Part shown: piece by piece, positions 46,333 through 56,972 of the stretch
Position numbering within the stretch: position 1 is the stretch's first letter
How the letters are laid out: each line of letters starts with the position of its first letter
Notes under the pieces: generated by a model
Database searches by the model: none
Told to the model about the DNA's origin: nothing
Seen by the model: only the letters and a program-made list of their open reading frames with translations
From: Blattamonas nauphoetae
Taxonomy: Eukaryota; Preaxostyla; Oxymonadida
Reading direction: 5' to 3'
NCBI GenBank assembly: GCA_033064195.1
Contig: JARBJD010000084.1
Coordinates: 124,001-188,000, forward strand
Length of the DNA stretch: 64,000 nucleotides
Position numbers and translations under genes: made by a program

Positions 46333-47445
46333 ATGGCCCATAACGAAAGTTATTTCTCCGAGTCAGTCAGAATGACTGAGATTTCCATAAAAACAGGCAC
46401 CTCCTCAAGTACAACACACTCTGATTTGTTCTGCCCTCAGTTATCATTTTCAGAGGATTGCTCTTCTTTCCTGAATTGGATCGAAGAATCTCTTGATTCT
46501 GAAGAGGAAAAGGCAGTTGTCTTTCGATCTCTTGTTGCCACTGTGAAGTTGCAGCCGGTGCTTGATGACACTCTGGAAGCCAAAGCCGTGAAATTCCTCG
46601 AATCTGTGGGTCAAATGTATCAAAGGTCATTTTCTGCTTTTCTCCGCAACCTTCACTCGATCTCTGATGATTCTTTGACGGAATTCATCCAGTCCATTGT
46701 GGTGCTCGTTTCCACACCCAGTCAGGCCATCACCACAGCAACAATGGAGATGCTCACACATCAGATATGGAACAGTTCAGCCAAAGTCCGACTTGCCTTC
46801 ATCCAAGCTGATCTGATCCCTCAACTCATCATCACTCTCAATCCGCTGTCTCTTTCCCGTGCAGATTCTCAAGAATTCCACGTCAATCTCTTGACAGTCA
46901 TCAGCCATTCTGTCTGGCTCGCAACTCCGAATGGGCTCGCAGAACTCGAAATTTACAAACAAGATGAACAACAAGCTGTTCACGAGACGATTCTGAAGCA
47001 TGTTCTCGTCCCTTCCGAGAAGTATATCTGCCATTTGTGTGCGAACCGATTGTCGATCATCGTTGGTCAGCAATCAAAGTATTTTCTGGAACTCCTCGCC
47101 CGACTACTCCGATTATGTCCATATTCTCAACAAACACTGGCTTTTGTTATCCATATGCCAGTTGTACTCACGATACCAAGTTGTCTGACAAGCTTCGATT
47201 ATGAAGTCACAATCTGGTTATTTCTGTATGAAATTAAAGATGATCGGCGGAAATGGAACAACGTGAGGGGAGATCAGCGACAGATGTGGAAAACAGTGGA
47301 TCAAATGTTGAGAATGGAGGGCATCGAAGATGTGATTGAGGAAAAGCTGCGGAACGACCGAAAAACTTACATCGGAGAATACATTGTTGACAGCTCGATC
47401 AAATGGAACAACCAGCAGGGCATGAACCTTCCACGACGTGGATAG
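46333..47445 (+). CDS. Array copy C2 of the helical family (intact)
   Basis: Intact 370-residue frame from ATG 46333 (MAHNESYFSESVRMTEISIK) to TAG at 47445. Family motifs in order: FLNWIEESLDSEEEKAVVF, SLVATVKLQPVLDDTLEAKA, FIQSIVVLVSTPSQAITTAT, VRLAFIQADLIPQLIITLNP, HSVWLATPNGLAELEIYKQD, SEKYICHLCANRLSI, QTLAFVIHMPVVLTIPSCL, MLRMEGIEDVIEEKLRND and WNNQQGMNLPRRG. All are amphipathic helices, suggesting a cytosolic alpha-solenoid; no signal or membrane segment. Function unknown. I recall the family as a large lineage-specific expansion in Blattamonas. The 43 bp before the ATG (pyrimidine-rich, ending TCTTTCTCATTTCACA) are repeated almost exactly before C4 and, with changes, C7, so they probably hold the core promoter. 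Confidence 0.85.
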   Translation: MAHNESYFSESVRMTEISIKTGTSSSTTHSDLFCPQLSFSEDCSSFLNWIEESLDSEEEKAVVFRSLVATVKLQPVLDDTLEAKAVKFLESVGQMYQRSFSAFLRNLHSISDDSLTEFIQSIVVLVSTPSQAITTATMEMLTHQIWNSSAKVRLAFIQADLIPQLIITLNPLSLSRADSQEFHVNLLTVISHSVWLATPNGLAELEIYKQDEQQAVHETILKHVLVPSEKYICHLCANRLSIIVGQQSKYFLELLARLLRLCPYSQQTLAFVIHMPVVLTIPSCLTSFDYEVTIWLFLYEIKDDRRKWNNVRGDQRQMWKTVDQMLRMEGIEDVIEEKLRNDRKTYIGEYIVDSSIKWNNQQGMNLPRRG

Positions 47446-48440
47446 AATCAAACAGGAACCAGCGAACCATTTCGAACAGTTTCTGGCATCTTCTGGACAA
47501 CAAACACGGTTTGGGTGAGATCTTTGTCGGCTCTGGCATCACATCATCCCTTCCAAGAGTGATTCCGATTCTCTCCCGCCTGTCTCCCTCGGGGGTCACC
47601 ACACTCTCCTTCTGTCGCCGCGACTCTCGTCCTACACTGTTCTGGAAGGCAATACGTCGATCAATCGATGGTGACGATTGGTGGGAGTTGGTGTTTGGTG
47701 ATTGTTTCTGATTGCTCTCGGAGTTCTTCTCTATTGACGATTTATATCAATCGTGAAATGGGATTCACGATTCGATTGCACATCGTCCATCATCCTCGAC
47801 TCTTCGGAAGACAGAAGGGACAAAGCACGTCTTTTCCACGCCAAGCATTTCCGCTCGCTCCCCCTGTCGAAGAGAGATGCGAAAAGAAGAACTGAAACGG
47901 ATCGTCATCCACACCCACCAACCACCCTCGCTCTAGCACTGCCTCTCCAAAGGGGAGGAAGAGGAAAGGCAGCTTCCTGATGCACACCCACAAATTCCAG
48001 GTGAGTCTCACGATCTGCGGGAAATGAACGTGACGGGCAGCATGTTGCTAGCTCTTCGATCCAACTGAGCGTTCAGCAAGGAATGAACCTTCTGAGCCGG
48101 CACCAGAACCAGACAAGAACAAGTGATGATTCAAACGCCACCGAGCCGTTCAGTTCTTCCTCTTCAACCAGCACTCGCAAGTCTTCTTCATGATCATTCA
48201 ATTGTACACACTTCCACTCTCTCCCACCACTTTCGTCATCCGGGCATCCGCATCGAAGCTCTTTATCTGCTTCTCAGGTTCGTCAGAATCAGTCTCATCA
48301 ACAAACCAACCCTCTCAGCATTTGTCCTCTGTCCGTCATTCTCATTTTCTCGAGTGATATCTCGACTTTAGATTCCCACATATCGATTGCAGGTGTTTCC
48401 GCCTGAAGCAGTAACGATGCGAATCAGTAAAGATCCTTGT
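47446..48440. repeat. Duplicated 3' flank / spacer after C2
   Basis: Partner of 45615-46332. Its first 260 bp retain an open frame (LLDNKHGLGEIFVGSGITSS...) also open after C1, C3 and C6. The remainder has no supported gene. Confidence 0.7.
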
Positions 48441-48734
48441 TCAAAAGATGAGAAAGAAAACTTGAAAGACACTCTCAAAGCGTGGCTGCTAAACAGTTCT
48501 AAAGGAGATTGGCGACGTCTCGTCTCGTGAACAGGTGAAACCACCTGCAGGACATGAACATTCCAGAACATGTGTAGAAACAGACAAGAACCAGCACACG
48601 TATTCATGATCAGCCGCTCCGAAGGAGAAATCTCCAGAGCAATACTGGTTGTGAAGAATACCAACGATTTGACTTGGTTCATTCGTCGTGTATCTTCTGT
48701 CCGATGCCAACCTTCGTTTTTGTCGTTCATAGGC

Positions 48735-49520
48735 TATGCATTGTGAGCTGATGAATCTCTGAACACATTCATACAGTCCATTGTGGTGCTCCTTTCATCA
48801 CTCAGTCAGGCAATCATTGAAGCTGCGATGAAGATGCTCGATGATCTGCTCTTTTGGCTTTCTCCTGATGTCCAACTTGCCCTCGTCAAAGCTGATTTGA
48901 TCCCTGAACTCGTCATCACACTCAATCCTCTATCCCTTTCATTGACCAAAGCAGTCGATATCCACACTTATCTCGTGAAAATCCTCCGCCTGTCAGTCAG
49001 GATCTCATCTCCACGAGGTCTCGCCGAACTTGAAATTGAAGATGGAAATGAACAACAAGCTGTTCACAAGACAGTTTTGCAGCAAGTTCATGCACCTTCG
49101 GAGAAGTATATTTGCCATTTGTGCGTCAACCGCTATTCGATTGTCAATGGGAAGCAATCCGAGGCTTTTCTGGAACTCCTCACCCGTCTCATCTGGATCT
49201 GTCCATATTATCAACCGACGATGGATTTTGTTCTTCGCATGCCAGTCATTCTCACGATCCCAAGTTGTCTGACATTCATCGAAGATAATTGCTCAATCTG
49301 GAGTTTTCTGTTTGACATCAACAATGCCCAGCAGGAATGGAACATGACAATGGGAACCCAGCGACAGATATGGAAGACAATGCATCGAATGCTGAGAATG
49401 GAGGGCTTCGAAGATGTGATGGAGTCAAAGCTGCGAAACGACAAAAACGCATCGTATGGAAGTTCCCTTGTTGCCAACTCGATCAGGTGTAACAACCTTC
49501 TGGGCATGAACCTTCGATAA
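48735..49520 (+). pseudogene. Array copy C3 (5'-truncated)
   Basis: The frame is readable from about 48735 (DESLNTFIQSIVVLLSSLSQ) to TAA at 49520 (NNLLGMNLR). It contains the central and 3' motifs (LVKADLIPELVITLNPLSLS, SEKYICHLCVNRYSIVNGKQ, MLRMEGFEDVMESKLRND). The first roughly 130 codons present in C2 and C4, including the FLNW motif and the start, are absent; 48441-48734 is unrelated sequence. No good ATG begins the frame (an ATG-coded Met occurs only well inside), so this is probably a pseudogene or a 3' exon driven from elsewhere. Confidence 0.65.
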
Positions 49521-50107
49521 TAAGAATAGACACGAACAGGAAGCAGCGAACGTTTCGTACTGTTTCTGCCTTCATTTAGACAACAAACACTGTTTATGTG
49601 TCATCTTTGTCGGGTCTGACATCACCTCATCATTTGCCGGAACAATTCTGCTTCTCTCTCGCCAGTCTCCCTCGATGGTCGCCACACTCTCCTTCGCCGC
49701 CACTCTCGCACTGCTCGTTTGTTTGATCCAAGGCGTCGATCCTCATCTCCGCAGTGGCCACGATCCTGTCTGGACACACATCACATCGTCGCCTTCGCTC
49801 CCTCCCTCCATCAGTGTTGTCTGGTGACTGCGAGGACAGTTTGCGACATTGGAAGCCCTGTCGAGTCAGCAGTAGACACGGCAGCTGACGAGGAGAGGTC
49901 ATTCGAGGGTGAAGGAGAGGGAATGCGTTGATGAATCTGCTTTTGACACTCTTCAGCATTTCGTCGTTCACTTGATGGTCGCAGAATGATTGATTTTCAA
50001 AACACGATTCTCGTTTCTCTTCGTGATGTTCAGCGTGTTCTTGTTTTATTTATTTTGTCACTTTTGGACATCTGTTTCATCTCAGTCTCTTTCTTTCTCA
50101 TTTCACA
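49521..50107. repeat. Spacer block shared with the region before C7
   Basis: About 49750-49990 aligns with 63305-63540: both carry TGGACACACATCACATCGTC, a run through GTCTGGTGACTGC, CCTGTCGAGTCAGCAGTAGAC and TTCACTTGATGGT. C4 and C7 were therefore duplicated together with their upstream DNA. Confidence 0.75.
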
Positions 50108-51223
50108 ATGGCCCATAACGAAAGTTATTTCTCCGAGTCAGTCAGAATGACTGAGATTTCCATAGAAACAGGCACCTCCTCAAGTACAACACACTCTGAT
50201 TTGTTCTGCCCTCAGTTATCATTTTCAGAGGATTGCTCTTCTTTCCTGAATTGGATCGAAGAATCTCTTGATTCTGAAGAGGAAAAGGCAGTTGTCTTTC
50301 GATCTCTTGTTGCCACTGTGAAGTTGCAGCCGGTGCTTGATGACAGTCTGGAAGCCAAAGCCGTGAGATTTCTAGAATCTATACATCTCCAGGATGGCGG
50401 AGAGCCAGCCGATGCTTTCCTCGGCCGCCTTGCATTTGTTCCCGATGAATCTTTGACAGATTTCATACAATCCATTCTGGTACTCATTTCCACACCCAGT
50501 CAGCCCATCATCAAAGCTTCGATGAAGATGCTCGACAGTCTCTTCGCATCCTCATCCAAGACAATCCGACTTGCCCTCGTCCAAGCTGATCTGATCCCTC
50601 GACTCTTCATCGCACTCAATGTACAGTCGATCTCTTTTGCTGAAACAGTTTCGATCCACGTCCGTCTCTTGAAAATGCTGCGCCACTCTCTCTGGCTCCA
50701 AACTCCACATGGTCTCTCAGAACTCGAAATTAAGGATGGGAATGCACAACAAACTGTTCACGAGACGGTTTTGAAGCAAGTTTTCGCGCCTTCGGAGAAG
50801 TACATTTGTCATTTGTGTGCGAACCGCTATTCGATCGTCGGCGGAGACGTGTCGTATGATTTCATGACATTTCTTTGTGACCTCGTCGACATCTCTCAAA
50901 ACTATGGCCCTGCAGTGGACTTTGTGCTTCACATGCCAGTCGTTCTGACGATCCCGAGTTGCCTCGCGTTCATCGACGACGATTACTCGATCTCGTATCT
51001 TCTGTCCTTGCTGGTCGTTCAGGCGCGGAAATGGAACGAGACGAGGGGGGCCCAGCGACAGATGGGGAAGACAGTGGATCGAGTGTTGAGAATGGAGGGC
51101 ATCGATGAAGTGACTGAAGGAACGTTGCGAAACGACCAAAAGGCGTACTCCGGAGCTCGTGTTGTTTCGCAGTCCATCAAATGGAACAACCTGCTGGGCA
51201 TGAACCTCCCGCGGCGTGGATAG
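50108..51223 (+). CDS. Array copy C4 of the helical family (intact)
   Basis: Intact 371-residue frame, ATG 50108 to TAG 51223. The first roughly 85 residues are nearly identical to C2 (MAHNESYFSESVRMTEISIE, FLNWIEESLDSEEEKAVVF). The rest is more diverged (HLQDGGEPADAFLGRLAFVP, MKMLDSLFASSSKTIRLALV, SYDFMTFLCDLVDISQNY, MEGIDEVTEGTLRNDQ), ending NNLLGMNLPRRG. The uneven divergence suggests gene conversion or a recent exchange of the 5' end with C2. Same predicted alpha-solenoid, function unknown. Upstream promoter-like block as in C2. Confidence 0.85.
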   Translation: MAHNESYFSESVRMTEISIETGTSSSTTHSDLFCPQLSFSEDCSSFLNWIEESLDSEEEKAVVFRSLVATVKLQPVLDDSLEAKAVRFLESIHLQDGGEPADAFLGRLAFVPDESLTDFIQSILVLISTPSQPIIKASMKMLDSLFASSSKTIRLALVQADLIPRLFIALNVQSISFAETVSIHVRLLKMLRHSLWLQTPHGLSELEIKDGNAQQTVHETVLKQVFAPSEKYICHLCANRYSIVGGDVSYDFMTFLCDLVDISQNYGPAVDFVLHMPVVLTIPSCLAFIDDDYSISYLLSLLVVQARKWNETRGAQRQMGKTVDRVLRMEGIDEVTEGTLRNDQKAYSGARVVSQSIKWNNLLGMNLPRRG

Positions 51224-52324
51224 ATTTCTGTCACGGGCAACTCACAGTATGCCCATCCTCGAGACAGAACCAACGAGCAGGGATGGAAGGAAAGGGACAA
51301 AACGAAGAAAGAGCAAGCAATGTCGTCTCGTTGCTTGTCCGCTGCATTGGATCGTGGCCACACACCCTTCACAGAAAGCAGACATCGATGTATCGTCTGA
51401 GTTGTCTCCTCTTCGTCTCGCAGTCGGTCTGAGATCATTCGACTCTGGTTGTGTCCTCCCAACCCAACCACTCCGTGCTCTTCTTCGTCCTCCTTCTTGT
51501 TCTCGCTTCACTTTTTCAACAACACTTCTTTCTCCTCACCAACACATCGTTTGTCTCTGAAGTTCTATCATTTGTCATCACCAGTCGCTTCCTCTGATTC
51601 AAACTTTTTTTCTTGTTCGTTTTCCTCGTTTCTTGGTTTTAATCTCTCATGAACTCTTTTTCGACTGATTCTCACTCTTTTCGCTTGAGATATCGATAAT
51701 TTCGAGAACTCATCTTTGAAGGCCTTTAAATTGAACTAGGCGTGCTGTTACCATTCATGAGGGTGAGTCCGAAGGCCATTCTGTTTCTGACATGGTTGTG
51801 ACCCATAGCGTGTGCAAAATGTCTGAGTCACTCTCCAGTCATGGACAAAAGTTCTCGGTTTTCCTGTCCAGAAACACTGAGCGGTGAAATTTGGTTTTTA
51901 TGTTGTCAGACACTTTATCATCAAAAAAAACCATTGTGGCGAGAAAATCAGAGCGAGCAGTTGTTTCATGATGGAGATACGGAAGAATGAAGGGTCTGAA
52001 AAAAGTGACAAAAATATGTGCTCAACCACAATCGACAATTTTTCACACAGTGAGAGGTGGTGATGAGATGAGATCATTGATACCGAAATTAGCGAGATCC
52101 TCAGCCTCCTCCGCAAGAAAAAGAAAACATTCGTAAAAAAACGTCTACAGTGGAATGGTTCGTATTTCTCACCCACGAACTGTAGACCAGTCTACTAACC
52201 TCGATGCGTGTCGATGTTATGTCACCTCCACACATGTGTCGTTTCAGCATCGAACTCCTTTCCCAAATCGTCAGACCAGAGTTTGTCATTTTTCCTGCCG
52301 ATCACTTTTGTCCATGACTGCTCA
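51224..52324. other. Intergenic between C4 and C5
   Basis: 1.1 kb without a supported gene. Phenylalanine/serine-rich short frames reflect TTC/TCT-rich DNA. I see nothing further. Confidence 0.5.
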
Positions 52325-52990
52325 ATGACTGCTTCAAAATCGAATAACGATACCTGCCGTGAAACTGCTTGCTCTGGTGTGTGTTCTCACTTGTGTTTAC
52401 TATTTATAGAGTGTTCTGCTTTTCTGAATTGGGATGGAGAGACTTTTCACTCTGAAGATGAACAAACTGTTCTCTTTCAGTCTCTCGTTGCCATAATTCA
52501 GCTCCAGTCAGCTCTTGATGACTCTCTGGAAGCAAAATCAGTGAGATTTCTAAACTCAGTGTCTCCGAAGAGTCAAAAACCAGCAGATGCTTTTCTGAAC
52601 ACTTTTGGGCGAACTGCTAATAAATCTTCACCCAACTTCGTCCAGTCCATTGGGATGCTCATGTCTTCGCCCAGTGTGGCAATTATTAAAGCCGCAATGG
52701 AGATGCTCGAAGCCCAACTCCATCACTGTTCAGAAAAACTCCGACTTACCTTCGTCAAAGCTGATCTGATCCCTCAAATCATCAGCACTCTCAATCCAGT
52801 GTCTCTTTCATTCGTTGAAGCAGTCGATATCCACACATGTCTCTTGAAAGTCATCAACCACTTTCTCTGGCTCGCAACTCCATTTGGACTGAACAACCTC
52901 GAAATTGAAGATGGTAATGAACATCAAGCTGTTCATAAGACGATTTTCAAGCAAGTTCTCGTCCCTTTGGAGGAGTTTATTTACCATTTG

Positions 52991-55297
52991 CAGACCTTTG
53001 ATACATGAGATCAATCAAGCAGAAACTGAGATCGATCGATCTCAGTTCCGGTTTTTGGGACTGAGATCAATGACTTAATTAAGCGTATCTATAATTGTCT
53101 CAATGTTGTGTCAAATAGTCAAAATAAGAATCTTGAAAAAGCGAAATGGTTGTAGTGTGATAGAATAAACACTGAAAAGAGGAAAACCCACTCAACTTTT
53201 GCTTTAGATTGTCTGTCGTGTTGGCCAATGCTACGTCATGATCTCGGCATTCCACTGCATCGTTGCTGAATTCCTGGTGTTCATCAGATGGCTTTCGTCG
53301 ATTCCGTGCAGCCTCTCCTCCTCATCTTCCTGTTCCATCCCCCAGTATTCGCTCTCGGCATCATTCGCATGTTCCACCTACTTGACTTCCTCTTTGCGCA
53401 ATTTCTGCGTTTGCCTGCTCAGCTTCAGCTTATCGTGTGAGTCGCTGGTCTGTTTCTCGGCCTTTCTTCCATCGTCTGCTGGAACTGCGGCTTCGATCGC
53501 TGTGGTCGGCCTCGTTGTGGTTGCACTCTTCTGAGGGAGTGTCTTCTCCAGATTGGTGGTTGACGAGAGCATCGACTCTAACTTCGGCCGAGCGAGGAGA
53601 AGGAACGGCTGAGGAGCGTCGCTTTTGGGGAGTGTCGGCATGAGAATCGACGACTGCTTCAGAAACTGCTTCATCTTCAGCACCACGTCTCGCAAGGAGC
53701 TCTCCCGCAGTTGCTGCTCGAAGGCGACAGATGTGTCGACAGCGTCGACTGCGAGTTCGTCGAGCACTTCGGTTTCGATGTGTCGCTGGTTCTCTTCAGC
53801 TGCCCTCGTCCCTTTGTCGACCTCATCCACCTTGTCCATCCTGTTCTTGAAATGCTGATTCTGACAGAATTCGGTGGAACTTCGTTGTCGCTGTGCTGCT
53901 TATCGAGGGTGAAGGTGGGGTTGTTCAAGGACGGCACAGTGACAACCTGAGTTGGGGCTCCATTCTGTCGTTTGGAGTGAAATGGACGGCGATATGAAGA
54001 GAGCGACGACAGTGTTGAGAAGAGAGCTCGTTTGGAGGAGTGTTGGCGTGATGGAGTTCCTAATCGTCGGTAAATGTGATTCAACGCATGCACAGTCCAA
54101 AGGACGAGAAATCGGAGGGATCATTCAGCCTTCAAAAAGTGTCATCTTAACATCTCCTCGTGGATTGCTTCCGATCCTTGCTTTCCGGTCATTGATGGTC
54201 AAACTTGGGTATTGTCCAGAATCGGCATCAGAGAGGTGTTTGATGGACCTGATGACAATCCTATTCGCTTCGGAATGTGAGCTCGCTGTTGAACGGCCGA
54301 AACATGTTGCGCAACAAGTTGTTCCATCTCTGACGATGTTAGTTGCAGAGCTAACCTTGTGTTGACCAACGGAGTTGTCTGGAGTTGTTTGTATTCTTTG
54401 ATTTCGGATGGCTGTTTGGGCTTGGTTGCAGGAACGAGATATAAGACTGAGTGGATAGTCAACGGACTGGATGATCATGAAACAGATCGGAGGTGGCTGT
54501 AGAATGGCGGGAATGCGGAATGCATCCCATTTCGACAAGTAAAACGAGAAGTGTTTCAGAGATGGTTGAAAAGTCGAGAATGGGAAAGATAATCTGGTCA
54601 CAATGTGTTGTTCAGGGACACCAGGAATTGTTTGGAGAGAGGACGGTTGACGATGGGACAGTCAAAGACAGCCGCGTTGAGAACGACGAACCCAAAAGAG
54701 CAAACCATTTCTGGACAATTGGAGGTGATTTCAGAATCTGTTCGCCTGCACCAGCAATCAGCGCATTCCCAACATACGAGGAGAGTCCGCAGAAACGAGT
54801 TGGGGTCATTCGAGAGGCGGCTTCGAAGTGTCATTTGAGATCTCACTGGTCACTGACAGATTATCTGAGAGAGATGGAAATAAAGAGATAAATTTTGGAA
54901 AGGACAGATTAACCAAGTCTAAATAGGACTGAAAATCGTGATAAAGAGAAGAAATCTCGAAGACTAATATACAATTAAACAACGAATGGTAAGCTGCAGA
55001 ATAAATCACTCTAAGAGAGAAATAATCGTCGAGAAATGGTAGAGGAGATCCGTCGCGGTGGAATTAATAAATTATTGGATAAACAAGCGTGATTCATCCA
55101 GTTCTTCAATCGGATCGGGATGAAGAATTATTGTGGGACGATTCATCTCGAGATTTCAATGAAAGTGCTTATAAACAAAATTCTACACGGATAGCGGGTC
55201 TTTTACTTCGATATTTCGAGTTTTATGAGAATTTGAACACTAGTTATTTTCTGAGATCGAAAAAGCTGAGATCGATGAGATCAATCTCAAAGGTCTG
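52991..55297. mobile_element. hAT-like DNA transposon (non-autonomous)
   Basis: Perfect 8-bp target duplication ACCATTTG at 52983-52990 and 55298-55305. Terminal inverted repeat CAGACCTTTGA (11 bp), with subterminal repeats of TGAGATCGAT/ATCGATCTCA on both sides (about 53012-53075 and 55250-55290). An 8-bp duplication with ends beginning CAG is characteristic of hAT elements. No transposase with DDE or a hATC dimerisation motif is visible. Several minus-strand frames of 65-160 codons lie inside, the clearest at 53378-53839 (acidic, MDKVDEVDKGTRAAEENQ). I read it as a non-autonomous element carrying transposase remnants or host cargo. Confidence 0.8.
53378..53839 (-). CDS. Unknown frame inside the hAT-like element
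   Basis: 153 codons (first Met is an alternative start), charged and Ala/Thr/Lys-rich with a probable coiled coil (AAEENQRHIETEVLDELAVD). No family recognised. It could be a remnant of transposase or captured host sequence. Neighbouring minus-strand frames (54125-54601 and others) could be further pieces of the same sequence, but no splice pattern convinced me. Confidence 0.3.
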   Translation of the reverse strand: MDKVDEVDKGTRAAEENQRHIETEVLDELAVDAVDTSVAFEQQLRESSLRDVVLKMKQFLKQSSILMPTLPKSDAPQPFLLLARPKLESMLSSTTNLEKTLPQKSATTTRPTTAIEAAVPADDGRKAEKQTSDSHDKLKLSRQTQKLRKEEVK

Positions 55298-55665
55298 ACC
55301 ATTTGTGTACGAACCGCTATTCGATCGTCGCCAAGAAGCAATCCGATGATTTTCTGATACTCCTCGCCAGACTCCTCCGAATTTGTTCTTATTATCAACC
55401 GACACTGGATTTTGTTCTTCTAGTGCCAGTCATTCTCACGATCCCAAGTTATCTGACCTCCTTTGAGAATGATGACTCAACCTGCAGTTTTCTTGTGCTC
55501 ATGAGCAATTCCCAGTGGGAATGGAACAATACAATGGGAGCAGTACAGAAGATGTCAAAGACAGTGCATCGAATGTTGAGATTGGAGGGCATCGAAGATG
55601 TGATTGAGGAAAAGCTGCAAAACAACCGAAACGACTTCTGCGGAGGTTCTATTGTTGCCAAATAG

Positions 55666-56972
55666 AAACAGACAGGAACCGGCGATTCTTCAGAACCATC
55701 TCTGTCTTCTCTTGGAGAACAAACACTGTTTGTAGTTGGTTTTGTCGGGTCTGGCTTCACCTCACGGTTCCGTTTGCAAGAGCAATTCTGGATCTCCCTT
55801 TCTCAGTGTCCGTCCATCGTCATCCACACCAACCAACCACCCTCCCTCTGCCACTGGATGAGGGATGCATCTCGAAAGAATCCAACCGACGCAGAAAAAC
55901 CAACCAAACGAAGCCCTTCTCAACGAAGACAATCTACACGACTCATCCAGAAGCAAAACGACGTCACTCTGATCACAAGAGGAAGATGACGCACACATCA
56001 TTTGTCAATCGGATCTGACCACCCCTCCTTCTGTGCCGATTGTGGGAGGGAGGAGAGTGGAAAAGGGGAAGAGTGGCTGTCTCCCATCTGTCTGATGATC
56101 GCATTGACTTTTCCATTCCCCAGAACCACACCATTCGTCTTCGACGGAAACATCGCAATTGGCCTTCCCCATCCACCGCCCATTCGCTGATTTGTTGGAG
56201 AACGGAAGGGTTGGAAGGTGAGTCGGAGCAAAGGGTCCAACACAACTCACGAGGTCTGACAGAAGGACAAGACACATCTTCAACAACACCAGCCCATCGC
56301 TCGTCCTTCTCCACACAAACCGCTTCATCGGAAGCTGTCACTCCTCACCATTCCCTTCCGTTTGTGTCGACGTCATTCTTTTGTGACTTCGACACTATTG
56401 TCATCTCTTTATGAATGCTCCTTCTGGACACCAACCACTTCATCGGCACTCACCCACTCGAAAGACGTGCGGAACGAGGGAGGGAAGACAGACAAGAAAT
56501 CCAGTCACAGACGATACCACTCTTCCAACTGAGAACTTCCGAGAGAATGAGAGGAATGCAGGACGCTCTTGGTTGGATGGGGTGGAGAAGAAGGGACTGT
56601 CGCGTGACCACTCGCACCATCACAATGGACTCGCTCGAAACAACCAAGTTTGGAATGAGCGTTCAACAGTCGGGCCTGATGAAGGCAGTGTCCAACCATG
56701 AGCAGAAATCTAAAGACCTCTCATCACAGAACATGTCACGTCTCTGACACCCCATCTTCATTCCACGCCATCTGCCAGTCTCTCCCCACCCTTCATCACT
56801 TCGTTCCTTCCTCTCCTCATCCACTCCAACCTCCACAGTCCATCCACACCATCCACAGCAGTCGACGAACACAACTCACCCAACTTGACTCGCTCTCCGA
56901 TTCCACAGCCGATCGTCCATCGATGGGACTGCGAGGGATGCGATGATGGCATCGCTGTGAAGGGACAGAGGA
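55666..56972. other. Spacer after C5
   Basis: The first 100 bp align with the 3' flanks of other array copies (ACAAACACTGTTTG, TTTTGTCGGGTCTGGC). The next part shares CATCCACACC(A/C)ACCAACCACCCTC with the spacer after C2. Beyond about 56040 the sequence is unique, with short overlapping frames on both strands and no supported gene. It ends at the second DIRS-like fossil. Confidence 0.55.

Larger units (their letters stand above)
52325..55665 (+). pseudogene. Array copy C5, split by a hAT-like element
   Basis: The 5' part (52325-52990) starts MTASKSNNDTCRETACS; a 31-nt intron (GTGTGT...TTATAG, near 52377-52407) leads to ECSAFLNWDGETFHSEDEQT, and the frame continues to EEFIYHL. The 3' part resumes at 55298 with CTNRYSIVAKKQSDDFLILL and ends DFCGGSIVAK, TAG 55665, a few residues short of the usual WNNLLGMNL. 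Between them sits a 2,307-bp transposon flanked by an 8-bp duplication. With one copy of the duplication retained, HL-CTNRYSIV reads through in frame, so the gene was intact at this point when hit. As it stands the 5' frame stops at 53008 inside the element. Confidence 0.82.
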
